Of a stretch of DNA of 35,089 nucleotides, positions 14,881 through 23,969 are shown piece after piece. This DNA comes from an uncultured Clostridia bacterium (GTDB lineage: Bacteria > Bacillota > Clostridia > Christensenellales > Borkfalkiaceae). Positions within the stretch are counted from its first letter, which is position 1; every line of letters starts with the position of its first letter. Location of the stretch: contig CAJOMS010000004.1 in assembly GCA_905235795.1 (NCBI GenBank), forward strand, positions 1-35,089. The letters run 5' to 3'. The translations under genes were made by a program, and so were the position numbers. The notes under the pieces were generated by a model. The model made no database searches. It saw only the letters and a program-made list of their open reading frames with translations, and was not told the DNA's origin.

Positions 14881-15621
14881 ATGGATTCGAATTTTACAAA
14901 CCGAATAGAAGAACTCGCTTTGCGCGCCTATACCCGCACCGCGTTTACCTTCAGCGACTTTTTAAATCCGACGGAAACGGAATACCTACGCACTATGCGC
15001 TTGCCCGTGCCGGTAGAACTTTTCGGCGGGTGCGATTTTGCTGAAAGGAAAATGGCGAGGTTCGGATGCGGTAGCGATTGGGGGTACGTCGTCGATTATC
15101 CCCTTGCCGTAATGGAAATAGCTCCGCACTCGCCCAAATTCGCGCGAGAGGTAACGCACAGAGATTTCCTCGGCGCCATTTTGAACTTGGGCATAGACCG
15201 AGCCAAATTAGGCGATATTTTCACCGACGGAAAGTGCGGGTACGCCGTCGTCTACGAGCAATTAGTGCCCTTTATCGCGCAAAATCTGCAAAAAGTAGGC
15301 CCGAACGCCGTAGATTGCAGGCTCGTAGATACCGTGCCCGAAATATTTGCCCCAAAGCTCGAGGAGAGGAAAATAAGCGTATCCGCCCCGCGAATCGACG
15401 CAGTTATATGCCGCCTGTACGGTATGTCGAGAGATGACGGCGCAAAACTCGTTGAAGACGGCAGAGTTTTTGTGAACGGCAGGCAATGTCTATCGTGCGC
15501 GTATAACGTAAAAGAGGGCGAAACGGTTGCCGTTAAAGGGTTCGGAAAGTTCGTTTTTTGTGAGAAATGCGGCACTTCTGCAAAGGGTCGCACCTATTTG
15601 AGGATAAACGTTTTTAAGTAA
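14881..15621 (+). CDS. ylmH: YlmH-type S4-domain RNA-binding protein
   Basis: A 246-residue protein of the YlmH family, whose Bacillus member acts on ribosomes and has been linked to ribosome-associated quality control. Diagnostic segments are THRDFLGAILNLGIDRAKLGDI at about 96-117 and a C-terminal S4 domain, from RIDAVICRLYGMSRDDGAKL to DGRVFVNGRQCLS and NVKEGETVAVKGFGKF, at about 170-230. The N-terminal half has the FSDFLNPTE opening typical of the family. In many Firmicutes ylmH sits in the division cluster with sepF and divIVA, but here it stands alone. The ATG has no ribosome site and lies at the expected transcription start, consistent with a leaderless mRNA. Confidence 0.9.
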   Translation: MDSNFTNRIEELALRAYTRTAFTFSDFLNPTETEYLRTMRLPVPVELFGGCDFAERKMARFGCGSDWGYVVDYPLAVMEIAPHSPKFAREVTHRDFLGAILNLGIDRAKLGDIFTDGKCGYAVVYEQLVPFIAQNLQKVGPNAVDCRLVDTVPEIFAPKLEERKISVSAPRIDAVICRLYGMSRDDGAKLVEDGRVFVNGRQCLSCAYNVKEGETVAVKGFGKFVFCEKCGTSAKGRTYLRINVFK

Positions 15622-15749
15622 AACGGCGCCCGCCGTACGAGGGAAACCCGTTGCAGACAATAGCGCGATACACGCCTTATGCGCCGCCATTACACTAAAA
15701 AACATCTTCACGTTTCTGATTTTATTAAAAAATTTAATCGCCAATTCAG

Positions 15750-16070
15750 TCAGAGTAATACGTTTTTGATAATTTTTATCAATTCTTTAAACCTATCGTC
15801 GATATCATTATCATTTTTTTGATAAGTATCATCCCTTATAATGCTATTGTTGTAAAAAATATCCCCCCGATCAATAACAAATGTTTCTACCTTGTCTGCT
15901 TTTATCAGTTTAAGAACCATATTTCCGAAAATATTAGGGTAATATTCAAAAGAGTAAATTTTATATCCATAAGGAATAATCAATTCTTCAATTTCTTTTT
16001 CCATTTGAAGTTTTTTTTCTTCATCTTTCCTATGCGATTTTCCCGATGAAAAGCAATTGCGAAATTCCAT
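15750..16070 (-). CDS. AT-rich orphan small protein
   Basis: A 106-residue protein beginning MEFRNCFSSGKSHRKDEEKK, with a charged N-terminus, then EIEELIIPYGYKIYSFEYYP and a short alpha/beta pattern ending RFKELIKIIKNVLL. Its composition is clearly more AT-rich than the neighbours (many Ile, Asn, Lys, Tyr), suggesting recent acquisition. It looks genuine: GGGAGGAG precedes the ATG and a fully consensus promoter lies about 60 bases upstream. There is no signal peptide or membrane helix. Small acidic proteins of this type are often immunity or orphan defence proteins, but no toxin partner is adjacent. I do not recognise it. Confidence 0.65.
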   Translation of the reverse strand: MEFRNCFSSGKSHRKDEEKKLQMEKEIEELIIPYGYKIYSFEYYPNIFGNMVLKLIKADKVETFVIDRGDIFYNNSIIRDDTYQKNDNDIDDRFKELIKIIKNVLL

Positions 16071-16125
16071 AATTTAAAACTCCTCCCAAGGTATTCCTCT
16101 TAAAAATTTTAAAACTTTCAATAAA

Positions 16126-16154
16126 ATTATACAAATAATCGCTTGTATTGTCAA
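16126..16154 (-). promoter_or_regulatory. Consensus promoter of the orphan gene
   Basis: On the minus strand TTGACA (16149-16154), 17 bases, TATAAT (16126-16131), both boxes perfect. The first nine bases after TTGAC are AATACAAGC, a 9-mer also found at the divergent clpB operon promoter. Confidence 0.85.
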
Positions 16155-16242
16155 TAATTTACTTTGTAATTCAATAAATTTAGTATTTTTCCGCTCGTGA
16201 AAAGTATTTTTTAAAATTTGCAAACTTTTTTATATAAAACAC

Positions 16243-16271
16243 TTGACAAAAGTTTTCGTCCGTAATATAAT
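16243..16271 (+). promoter_or_regulatory. Consensus promoter of the RHH-clpB operon
   Basis: TTGACA (16243-16248), 17 bases, TATAAT (16266-16271), both boxes perfect. AATACAAGC overlaps the end of the -10 (16269-16277). I see no CIRCE or CtsR-type operator, the usual controls of clpB. Confidence 0.85.
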
Positions 16272-16294
16272 ACAAGCACAATCGGAGGGAACTT

Positions 16295-16939
16295 ATGAAA
16301 AAGTGCATGTACAGTTTGATACTGAACGAAGATGTGGTCAACGAAATAGACCGCTTAGCGTACGAGAGAGGAACTAACCGCTCTAACCTGATAAACGGAA
16401 TCCTTGCCGAATATTGCAGAATGGTAACGCCTGAAATGCATATAAAAAATATTTTCGACCAGATATTTTCAATGTTCGAGGGGACGCAATTTCTGCCCGC
16501 CAAAGTGCCCAACTCCGGCATCATGGCGATAAAAACCTCGCTCGATTATAAGTATCACCCGACCGTTAAATACGAAGTGCAGTTGTTGCACGGGCGCGGG
16601 CGTGCCGAAGGGAACCTGCGGGTGGGACTAAGAACCCAAAATAGCGAGCTATTGCGCGTTTTAGCGGACTTTTTTAATAAACTTTCCGTTTGTGAGGCAA
16701 AATATTCCCCGCGTGAAAATTACGAGCCGTTCGTTTTTGACGGGGCAAAATTCGTTAAGCCTCTGGATTTGGGCGAACTCGGCGAGGCGGACGTAACGGA
16801 CGTTGCCGCCACTATAAACGCCTACGTTCGCGTTATAAACGATATGTTAAATTCTTACTTCGCGGGGAAATATTCGTGCGACGAAGAATTTGAAAAAGAC
16901 TACTTGAATCATATTTCGGCAATGCCGATAATCATATAG
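16295..16939 (+). CDS. Ribbon-helix-helix protein upstream of clpB
   Basis: A 214-residue protein. Residues 1-45 fit a ribbon-helix-helix (CopG/Arc type) DNA-binding domain: strand [11 protein letters not shown], helix [13 protein letters not shown], turn TNRSN, helix [12 protein letters not shown]. The remaining 165 residues form a probable separate alpha/beta domain that I cannot name, with [20 protein letters not shown] and [13 protein letters not shown]. There are no membrane segments. CGGAGGG precedes the ATG. The stop is 25 bases before clpB and there is no terminator between them, so both are made from one promoter. The position suggests a regulator of its own operon and of clpB, standing in for the absent CtsR or CIRCE control; this is inference. 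Confidence 0.75.
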   Translation: MKKCMYSLILNEDVVNEIDRLAYERGTNRSNLINGILAEYCRMVTPEMHIKNIFDQIFSMFEGTQFLPAKVPNSGIMAIKTSLDYKYHPTVKYEVQLLHGRGRAEGNLRVGLRTQNSELLRVLADFFNKLSVCEAKYSPRENYEPFVFDGAKFVKPLDLGELGEADVTDVAATINAYVRVINDMLNSYFAGKYSCDEEFEKDYLNHISAMPIII

Positions 16940-16964
16940 GCTATACCTTAAAGGAGGTGGTTTT

Positions 16965-19559
16965 ATGGAAGCCGAAAAATTTACAAAAAAATCAATGGAA
17001 TGTCTGCAAGATTCTCAGAGAATCTGTCTGGAACGCGGACATCAGCAAATTTTACCAGAACATCTTACGCTTGCCATGTTAGCTCAGCAAGACGGATTAA
17101 TACCCACCGTTTTGGAAAAATGCGGCGTAAACATCAACGCTTTAAGCTCGAAAGTCGAAGATCTCGTCGAACAGATGCCTTCGGTTACGGGCAGCGGAGT
17201 AGGCGATAATATATACCTTTCCTCGCGCCTCAACAAGGTGCTTTCCGACGCCGAAAATATCGCAAACGGCATGAAGGACGACTACGTTTCGGTAGAGCAT
17301 CTGTTTTTAGGCTTGTTGGACAATGCGTCCGGTGGACTGAAAAGCGCGTTTACCGACTGCAAAGTGGACAGAAACGAGTTTTTAAAGCAAATCAAGGCGG
17401 TGCGCGGCGGAAATCGTGTGACGACCGACTCACCCGAGGATACTTACGACGCGCTATCCAAATACGGTACGGACCTTACCGAAAGGGCGCGCATGCACAA
17501 GCTGGACCCCGTCATCGGCAGAGATGAAGAAATAAGAAACGTCATTAGAATCCTTTCCCGAAAGACTAAAAACAACCCCGTACTGATCGGCGAACCCGGC
17601 GTTGGCAAAACGGCTATTGCCGAGGGGCTCGCGCAGAGAATCGTTCGCGGAGACGTACCCGAAGGGCTTAAAGGCAAGACGGTTTTCTCCTTGGATATGG
17701 GCTCTCTCATTGCGGGTGCAAAGTTCCGAGGAGAGTTTGAAGAAAGGTTAAAGGCAGTGCTCAACGAAGTTAAAAACGCCGAGGGCAAAATTCTGCTTTT
17801 CATAGACGAGTTGCACACCGTCGTAGGCGCGGGCAAAACCGACGGCGCCATGGACGCGGGCAATCTTTTAAAACCGATGCTCGCCCGCGGCGAACTGCAT
17901 TGCATAGGCGCAACCACGTTAGACGAATATAAAAAATATATCGAAAAAGATCCCGCTCTCGAGCGTAGATTTCAGCCCGTAACGGTAAACGAGCCGACCG
18001 TTGAAGATACCGTTTCCATCCTTCGCGGATTGAAGGAAAGGTATGAAATTTTCCACGGCGTGCGCATTCACGACAGGGCGTTAATAGCTGCGGCAACGCT
18101 TTCCGACAGGTATATTTCAGATAGATTTTTGCCCGATAAAGCCATAGACCTAATCGACGAGGCCGCCGCCATGATTAGGACGGAAATAGACTCTCTCCCC
18201 GCGGAAATGGACGGTATTTCGCGCAAAATCACGCAACTTCAAATAGAGGAAACCGCCCTCTCCAAAGAGAAAGACGAGCTTTCAAAAGAGCGTTTGGAGG
18301 CGCTTAGAAAAGAGCTTGCCGACCTCAACGAAAAATTCAATGAAATGAAAGCCCGTTTGGATAGAGAAAAGACCTCTATAAACAGAGAAAAAGAGCTGAA
18401 AGCCGCAATAGACGGCGCGCGTGCCGACGCCGAGACCGCGGAGAGAAATTCCGATTACGAAAAGGCAGCAAAACTGCGTTACAGCGAAATTCCGCGCCTC
18501 GAATCCGAGCTGGCGGAATTGCAAAAAGTCGCCCAAAACACGCAAAAAACCCTACTTCACGACGAAGTTACCGAGGAGGAAATCACCAAGATCGTATCCC
18601 GCTGGACGGGCATCCCCGTAAGCAAACTGATGGAGGGCGAACGCGAAAAGATCCTCAATCTGGAAAACATCCTGCACGGGCGCGTCGTCGGGCAAGACGA
18701 GGCGGTTACTAAGGTTTCCGAGGCGATATTGCGCTCTCGTGCGGGCATCTCCGACCCCGGCAGACCTATCGGTTCGTTTATGTTTTTGGGCCCGACGGGC
18801 GTAGGCAAAACGGAGCTTGCCAAAGCTCTTGCCGAATACCTTTTCGACGACGAGAAAAACATCGTGCGTATAGACATGAGCGAGTATATGGAAAAATTCA
18901 GCGTTTCCCGCCTAATCGGCGCTCCTCCGGGATACGTAGGTTACGATGAAGGCGGTCAGCTTACCGAGGCGGTGCGCAGAAAGCCCTATTCCGTAGTGCT
19001 GTTTGACGAGATAGAAAAAGCTCATCCGGACGTTTTCAACATCCTTCTTCAGGTGCTTGACGACGGCAGGGTAACGGACTCTCAGGGCAGAACTGTCGAT
19101 TTCAAAAATACCATAATAATAATGACTTCAAACCTCGGCGCGGACGTTATTCTTGACGGAATAACACCCTCGGGCGAAATATCCAACGAGGCGAGAGAGC
19201 AAGTAGACGCACTTTTGCACAAAACCTATCGCCCGGAATTTTTGAACAGGCTGGACGAAATAGTATTCTTCAAGCCGCTTACCAAAGAAAACGTCTTTGC
19301 TATTCTCGATCTGCTTACCGAAAAATTGAAACTTCGCTTAAAAGAGCAAGGCGTCAATATGCGCCTCTCTCCTGCGGCAAAACAATTCATTGCGGATAAC
19401 GCTTACGATCCCGCTTTCGGCGCAAGACCGCTTAAAAGATATATTCAAAGCCACGTTGAAACGCTTTTGGCAAGATACATCATCGGTCAAAACCCTTTGC
19501 CGGGCACCAACGTGGTCGTCGACGAGGAATTCGGCGATCTGGTAATAAAAACCGAATAG
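16965..19559 (+). CDS. clpB: ATP-dependent protein disaggregase ClpB
   Basis: An 864-residue hexameric AAA+ chaperone that, with DnaK, pulls proteins out of aggregates. In order: an N-terminal double-repeat domain (about 1-150); the first AAA+ module with Walker A GEPGVGKT near 208 and Walker [22 protein letters not shown]; a long coiled-coil middle domain (about 405-525, rich in Glu/Lys) that distinguishes ClpB from ClpC and ClpA; and the second AAA+ module with [16 protein letters not shown] near 608 and [16 protein letters not shown]. No ClpP-binding loop is evident. AAGGAGG precedes the ATG. It is second in an operon with the RHH protein. Confidence 0.96.
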   Translation: MEAEKFTKKSMECLQDSQRICLERGHQQILPEHLTLAMLAQQDGLIPTVLEKCGVNINALSSKVEDLVEQMPSVTGSGVGDNIYLSSRLNKVLSDAENIANGMKDDYVSVEHLFLGLLDNASGGLKSAFTDCKVDRNEFLKQIKAVRGGNRVTTDSPEDTYDALSKYGTDLTERARMHKLDPVIGRDEEIRNVIRILSRKTKNNPVLIGEPGVGKTAIAEGLAQRIVRGDVPEGLKGKTVFSLDMGSLIAGAKFRGEFEERLKAVLNEVKNAEGKILLFIDELHTVVGAGKTDGAMDAGNLLKPMLARGELHCIGATTLDEYKKYIEKDPALERRFQPVTVNEPTVEDTVSILRGLKERYEIFHGVRIHDRALIAAATLSDRYISDRFLPDKAIDLIDEAAAMIRTEIDSLPAEMDGISRKITQLQIEETALSKEKDELSKERLEALRKELADLNEKFNEMKARLDREKTSINREKELKAAIDGARADAETAERNSDYEKAAKLRYSEIPRLESELAELQKVAQNTQKTLLHDEVTEEEITKIVSRWTGIPVSKLMEGEREKILNLENILHGRVVGQDEAVTKVSEAILRSRAGISDPGRPIGSFMFLGPTGVGKTELAKALAEYLFDDEKNIVRIDMSEYMEKFSVSRLIGAPPGYVGYDEGGQLTEAVRRKPYSVVLFDEIEKAHPDVFNILLQVLDDGRVTDSQGRTVDFKNTIIIMTSNLGADVILDGITPSGEISNEAREQVDALLHKTYRPEFLNRLDEIVFFKPLTKENVFAILDLLTEKLKLRLKEQGVNMRLSPAAKQFIADNAYDPAFGARPLKRYIQSHVETLLARYIIGQNPLPGTNVVVDEEFGDLVIKTE

Positions 19560-19586
19560 TCGCTACCATCGGTAAATTTTAGATAT

Positions 19587-19625
19587 AAAAACAGGAAGGT
19601 TCTCTTAAAAGCCTTCCGTTTTTAT
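19587..19625 (+). terminator. Terminator after clpB
   Basis: AAAAACAGGAAGG pairs with CCTTCCGTTTTTA around TTCTCTTAAAAG, ending in T's, 30 bases after the clpB stop. Confidence 0.8.
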
Positions 19626-19675
19626 TGGTTTTTATGCGAGAAATCAAATATTGCAGAACAATTTTTCAAAAAGTG

Positions 19676-19704
19676 TTTACAACTTGATTTTTTTATGCTA
19701 AAAT
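19676..19704 (+). promoter_or_regulatory. pckG promoter
   Basis: TTTACA (19676-19681), 17 bases, TAAAAT (19699-19704). Transcription should begin near 19711, leaving about 159 bases of leader. Confidence 0.7.
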
Positions 19705-19711
19705 AATATAT

Positions 19712-19792
19712 AGCAGAGGTTGGAGTTTTAAATAAAATGTAATTTTTGCACAAAAAAACACTTTTTTTGCATTATATTTATATAACTCTGCT
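19712..19792 (+). promoter_or_regulatory. Folded leader of pckG
   Basis: AGCAGAG(G)TT at 19712-19721 pairs with AACTCTGCT at 19784-19792, closing a large loop. Inside it, CAAAAAAA (19751-19758) pairs with TTTTTTTG (19762-19769) around a three-base loop. The A/T-rich inner stem is followed by no T-tract, so it is not a standard terminator. It may be an mRNA-stabilising 5' hairpin, fitting the highly expressed look of the gene. No known riboswitch motif is recognised. Confidence 0.4.
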
Positions 19793-19869
19793 TATTATTG
19801 CGGGTTTGCTCAGGCAAAATTTCGCTTTATACAAAAAATTTTATTTATACATAAATCGGAGGTAACACA

Positions 19870-21630
19870 ATGACTGACAATCAGAACGTTTTAAAGTTCG
19901 TTAACGACAGCGCCGCTCTCGTCCAGCCGAGAAGAATCGTTTGGATCACCGGCGAAGAAGACCAACTTGAAGCTTTGAGAAAAGAAGCCCTTGCTACGGG
20001 CGAGCTCATCAAACTTAACGAGGACCTTTTGCCCGGTTGCTATCTGCACCGTTCCGCAACCAACGACGTTGCGCGCGTTGAGGGCAGAACCTTTATTTGC
20101 TGCAAAAATAAGGACGACGCAGGCCCCATAAACAACTGGATGGATCCTCAGGAAGCTTATGAAAAGGTCGGCGCTATATTCGAAGGCTCTATGAAGGGCA
20201 AGACTATGTACGTCATTCCTTATTCTATGGGTGCCGTCGGTTCAAAATTCAGCAAGATCGGCATCGAGATAACCGACTCTATCTACGTCGTAGTATCTAT
20301 GGCTATCATGACTCGTATCGGCAACAAAGTTCTCGATACCCTCGGCGACAGCAACGATTTCGTTCGCGGTCTGCACGCTAAGGCCGACCTCGACGCCGAA
20401 AAGAGATATATTTTACATTTCCCCGAAGACAATACCATTTGGTCCGTTAACTCCGGTTACGGCGGAAACGTTTTGCTCGGCAAAAAGTGCTTTGCTCTGC
20501 GCATAGCTTCTTACCTCGGCAAAAACGAAGGCTGGATGGCAGAACACATGCTTATCCTCGGCGTAGAAAACCCCGAGGGCGAAATCAAGTACGTTGCGGC
20601 GGCTTTCCCGTCTGCTTGCGGAAAGACCAACCTCGCTATGCTTATCCCGCCTGAAATTTATAAACAAAAAGGTTACAAAGTTTGGTGCGTGGGCGACGAT
20701 ATCGCTTGGATACGCGTAGGCGCCGACGGCAGACTGTGGGCTATCAACCCCGAAAACGGCTTCTTCGGCGTTGCGCCCGGAACCAACATGAAGTCTAACC
20801 CGAACGCTCTCCTCTCCACGAAGAAGAACGCTATATTCACAAACGTCGTACACAACCTCGATAACAACACCGTTTGGTGGGAAGGCATGGACAAAAATCC
20901 CCCCACGAACGCGCTTGACTGGAAGGGCAACCGTTGGACTGCCGACTGCGGAGAAAAGGGCGCTCACCCGAACAGCCGCTTCACCGCACCCGCTATCAAC
21001 TGCCCCTGCATTTCCAGCGAATTCGAGGCTCCGGATGGCGTTCCTCTGTCCGCTATCATCTTCGGCGGAAGAAGGGCAAAGACCGCTCCGCTGGTATATG
21101 AAGCACGCGATTGGAACAGCGGCGTATTTATCGGCTCCGCTATGGCTTCCGAAACGACCGCAGCCGCTACCGGTGCAGTCGGCGTTGTAAGGCGCGATCC
21201 TATGGCTATGCGCCCGTTCGTCGGTTACAATATGGCTGATTACTTTGCACACTGGATCGAAATGGGCACCAAAATTTCAAATCAACCCAAGATCTTCAAC
21301 GTTAACTGGTTCAGAACCGACGACAACGGCAACTTCATTTGGCCGGGCTACGGCGACAACCTGCGCGTTCTCGAATGGATCCTCGCTCGTTGCGAAAACA
21401 AAGTTGACGCCGTCGAAACGCCTATCGGCTACGTTCCCGTTCCGGAAGACATCAATATCGAAGGTCTTGACGACGTAACCGTTGACACCATCAAAGAGCT
21501 TTTGACCGTCGATCCCGAAAACTGGAAAGAAGAAGTTAAAGGCATCGAGGAGTTCTACGCACAGTTCGGCGACAGATTGCCTAAAGAACTTTCCGAAAAA
21601 CTCGCTGAACTCAAAGCGCGTCTTAACTGA
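19870..21630 (+). CDS. pckG: Phosphoenolpyruvate carboxykinase (GTP)
   Basis: A 586-residue enzyme that interconverts oxaloacetate and PEP with GTP/GDP; in anaerobes it often runs in the carboxylating, GTP-forming direction. The GTP-type hallmarks are the kinase-1a loop FPSACGKTN at about 246-254, the metal-binding GDDIAWI, and YGGNVLLGKKCFALRIAS; the ATP-type enzymes have a different loop (GLSGTGKT). Length fits the GTP class. CGGAGG precedes the ATG. Codon choice is more uniform than in the neighbours, suggesting high expression. The gene has its own promoter and two downstream hairpins, and is monocistronic. Confidence 0.97.
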   Translation: MTDNQNVLKFVNDSAALVQPRRIVWITGEEDQLEALRKEALATGELIKLNEDLLPGCYLHRSATNDVARVEGRTFICCKNKDDAGPINNWMDPQEAYEKVGAIFEGSMKGKTMYVIPYSMGAVGSKFSKIGIEITDSIYVVVSMAIMTRIGNKVLDTLGDSNDFVRGLHAKADLDAEKRYILHFPEDNTIWSVNSGYGGNVLLGKKCFALRIASYLGKNEGWMAEHMLILGVENPEGEIKYVAAAFPSACGKTNLAMLIPPEIYKQKGYKVWCVGDDIAWIRVGADGRLWAINPENGFFGVAPGTNMKSNPNALLSTKKNAIFTNVVHNLDNNTVWWEGMDKNPPTNALDWKGNRWTADCGEKGAHPNSRFTAPAINCPCISSEFEAPDGVPLSAIIFGGRRAKTAPLVYEARDWNSGVFIGSAMASETTAAATGAVGVVRRDPMAMRPFVGYNMADYFAHWIEMGTKISNQPKIFNVNWFRTDDNGNFIWPGYGDNLRVLEWILARCENKVDAVETPIGYVPVPEDINIEGLDDVTVDTIKELLTVDPENWKEEVKGIEEFYAQFGDRLPKELSEKLAELKARLN

Positions 21631-21651
21631 TTTTAATATTATTTGTATATA

Positions 21652-21684
21652 TATTGCCGCTCGTTTTACGGGCGGCAATTTTGC
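21652..21684 (+). terminator. Terminator after pckG
   Basis: ATTGCCGC and GCGGCAAT pair around TCGTTTTACGG, followed by TTT, about 20 bases after the stop. Confidence 0.75.
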
Positions 21685-21694
21685 TGTTTTTGTG

Positions 21695-21712
21695 CGAAAA
21701 AGGGCACTTCCT
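21695..21712 (+). repeat. Short repeat GTGCGAAAAAGGGCACTT, copy 1
   Basis: Between the two pckG terminators; identical 18-base sequence to the copy near 31284 (end points good to about two bases). Confidence 0.6.
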
Positions 21713-21784
21713 CATTTTTTCTCGCCGACCACACGTCTATTATAAAACCGATTTTCGGCACTAAAAAACATAACAATACTCTCC

Positions 21785-21818
21785 GCGGCAGGATAAAAAA
21801 TCCTGCCGCTTTAATTTT
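21785..21818 (+). terminator. Second hairpin terminator between pckG and greA
   Basis: GCGGCAGGAT and ATCCTGCCGC form a 10-bp perfect stem with an AAAAA loop, followed by TTTAATTTT. It is either a backup terminator for pckG or the end of a short transcript; I find no convincing promoter in the 100 bases between the two hairpins, and no gene in the gap. Confidence 0.75.
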
Positions 21819-21869
21819 AGATAATTTTTTTATTCAAAAACCGCTTCTTTGCGTATGCAGAGAAAACGT

Positions 21870-21898
21870 TTGACAAATAAATATATATAATATATAAT
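21870..21898 (+). promoter_or_regulatory. Promoter of the greA operon
   Basis: TTGACA (21870-21875), 17 bases, TATAAT (21893-21898), both boxes perfect. Confidence 0.85.
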
Positions 21899-21951
21899 AA
21901 TTATTTGTAAATAATCGTGGGGGTGTATGCCTTCCGCAAAGAGGTTAAAAT

Positions 21952-22434
21952 ATGAACGATAAAGTTATTCTTACAAAACAAGGCTATGCCGATCTTGAAA
22001 AGAAATTAGACGAACTTAAACTTGTAAAACGTCCTGAAATAGTCGAAAGGATCAAAGAGGCAAGGGCTCAGGGCGACCTTTCGGAAAACGCCGAATACGA
22101 AGCCGCAAGAAACGAGCAATCTCTTATCGAGGGCGAAATTGCCGAAATCGAGGCTAAACTCAAAAACGCCACCATCATCGACGACGCCGCGCACAACGCC
22201 AACGAAGGCGTAGTTACCGGCAGTAAAGTTACCGTTAACTATCCGGAACTCGGCCGTACGGATAAGTACGTTATAGTGGGCACCACGGAAAGCGGCACTC
22301 ACGACGGCGAATATTACAGAATTTCTAACGAGTCGCCTGTAGGCAGGGCTTTGTTGTACGCTAAAGTGGGCCAAACCGTAGAAATCCACGCCCCCGGCGG
22401 AACAAAAAAAGCATATATAGTTTCTATTGATTGA
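21952..22434 (+). CDS. greA: Transcription elongation factor GreA
   Basis: A 160-residue factor that enters the RNA polymerase secondary channel and stimulates cleavage of backtracked RNA. The N-terminal coiled coil holds the acidic tip in ARAQGDLSENAEYEAAR (about 40-56), and the C-terminal FKBP-like domain has ISNESPVGRALLYAKVGQ. Length and motifs are standard. AGAGG precedes the ATG. It opens a long operon; lysS begins 18 bases after its stop, and the greA-lysS neighbourhood is common in Firmicutes. Confidence 0.97.
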   Translation: MNDKVILTKQGYADLEKKLDELKLVKRPEIVERIKEARAQGDLSENAEYEAARNEQSLIEGEIAEIEAKLKNATIIDDAAHNANEGVVTGSKVTVNYPELGRTDKYVIVGTTESGTHDGEYYRISNESPVGRALLYAKVGQTVEIHAPGGTKKAYIVSID

Positions 22435-22452
22435 CAGGAGTATTGACGCATC

Positions 22453-23958
22453 ATGGTAGAAGAAGAAAAGATGACGGCAGAGGCCGAAGAAAGAGAGCTC
22501 AGCGAACAGACGCGCATCCGCAGGGAAAAACTTTCCGCCCTTATAGAAGAGGGCAGGAACCCTTTTGAAAAGGTAAAATACCCCCGCACGCACACCTCTA
22601 AACAGATTATCGACAATTTCGACGAGCTCGAAGGACAAACTGTGGCTATTGCCGGCAGAATGACCGTTCGCCGCATTATGGGCAAGGCTTCGTTTGCTAA
22701 ATTCGTTGACGGAGCAGGCATAATTCAGGTTTACGTTTCGAGAGACGACCTCGGCGAAGACGAATACGCTCGCTTTAAAAAGAGCGATTTAGGCGATATT
22801 TTCGGCATGACGGGAAAAGTTTTTAAAACCAAAACGGGCGAAGTTACCGTACACGTAACGAGTATGGAATTGCTTTCAAAGTCCCTTCTTCCGTTGCCTG
22901 AAAAATTCCACGGCCTCACCAATACCGATATGCGCTACCGCCAAAGGTACGTTGACCTTATCGTCAACCCCGAAGTAAAAAACACCTTCGTAAAGCGCAG
23001 TTTGATTTTAAAAGAAATAAGAAACTTCCTCGACGCAAGGGGATATCTTGAAGTCGATACTCCCGTTCTGCACACGTTGGAGATAGGCGCGGCGGCTCGC
23101 CCGTTCAAAACCCATCACAACACGCTGGATCTGGATATGTATTTGCGCATAGAAACGGAACTGTACCTCAAACGCCTTATCGTAGGCGGATTTGACAAAG
23201 TTTACGAAGTGGGCAGAATATTCCGCAACGAGGGTATGGACGCTTTCCACAATCCCGAATTTACTTCCATAGAGCTTTACGAGGCGTATACGGATTATAA
23301 GGGGATGATGGACCTTATTGAAGAAATGTACCGCACCGTTGCAACGAAAGTTTGTGGCAGTGCAAAAATAACCTATCAGGGCGAAGAAATAGACATGGAA
23401 TCGCCTTGGGAAAGGCTCACCATGGCAGAGGCAGTCAAAAAATATTGCGGCGCAGATTATTCCGAATGGAAGGATGACGCCGACGCTCGCCGCGTTGCAA
23501 AGGAATTGGGCGTAGAACCCGAGGAGGGCGACGCCGCAACCAAAGGGCACGTTTTGATCGCCCTGTTCGACGCGTTCGTTGAGGACAAGCTCCTTCAACC
23601 CACCATCATTTACGACTATCCGGTCGAAAACTCCCCTCTTGCCAAACGCAAGCCCGAAAATCCGGCTTTCACCGAAAGATTCGAATATTTCATTTGCCGC
23701 CACGAAATGGGCAACGCCTTTTCCGAATTAAACGATCCTATCGATCAAAAGGAAAGATTTGTAAAACAAGTAGAAGCTAAACGCGCACAAGGCGCCAACG
23801 CAGAAGTTGACGAAGATTACGTAACCGCGCTCGAATACGGTCTGCCCCCCACGGGCGGCTTGGGCTTGGGGGTTGACAGGTTGGTTATGCTCCTTACGGA
23901 CAGCGCAACCATCCGCGACGTTTTGCTCTTCCCCACTATGAAACCAATTAAAAAATAG
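22453..23958 (+). CDS. lysS: Lysyl-tRNA synthetase, class II
   Basis: A 501-residue class II synthetase charging tRNA-Lys. The N-terminal OB-fold anticodon domain (about 60-165) includes VAIAGRMTVRRIMGKASF. The catalytic motifs follow: motif 1 around KEIRNFLDARGYLEVDTPVL, motif 2 FRNEGMDAFHNPEFTSIELYEAY, and motif 3 GLPPTGGLGLGVDRLVMLL. Residues 1-40 are a charged helix. The ATG has AGGAG about 12 bases upstream; an ATG at codon 7 is a less likely start. It is second gene of the greA operon. Confidence 0.97.
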   Translation: MVEEEKMTAEAEERELSEQTRIRREKLSALIEEGRNPFEKVKYPRTHTSKQIIDNFDELEGQTVAIAGRMTVRRIMGKASFAKFVDGAGIIQVYVSRDDLGEDEYARFKKSDLGDIFGMTGKVFKTKTGEVTVHVTSMELLSKSLLPLPEKFHGLTNTDMRYRQRYVDLIVNPEVKNTFVKRSLILKEIRNFLDARGYLEVDTPVLHTLEIGAAARPFKTHHNTLDLDMYLRIETELYLKRLIVGGFDKVYEVGRIFRNEGMDAFHNPEFTSIELYEAYTDYKGMMDLIEEMYRTVATKVCGSAKITYQGEEIDMESPWERLTMAEAVKKYCGADYSEWKDDADARRVAKELGVEPEEGDAATKGHVLIALFDAFVEDKLLQPTIIYDYPVENSPLAKRKPENPAFTERFEYFICRHEMGNAFSELNDPIDQKERFVKQVEAKRAQGANAEVDEDYVTALEYGLPPTGGLGLGVDRLVMLLTDSATIRDVLLFPTMKPIKK

Positions 23959-23969
23959 GCTGGTTTTTA

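Noticed and set aside
20413-21252. 279-residue minus-strand ORF opposite pckG
   Set aside because: It is a shadow created by codon bias of the highly expressed pckG gene.
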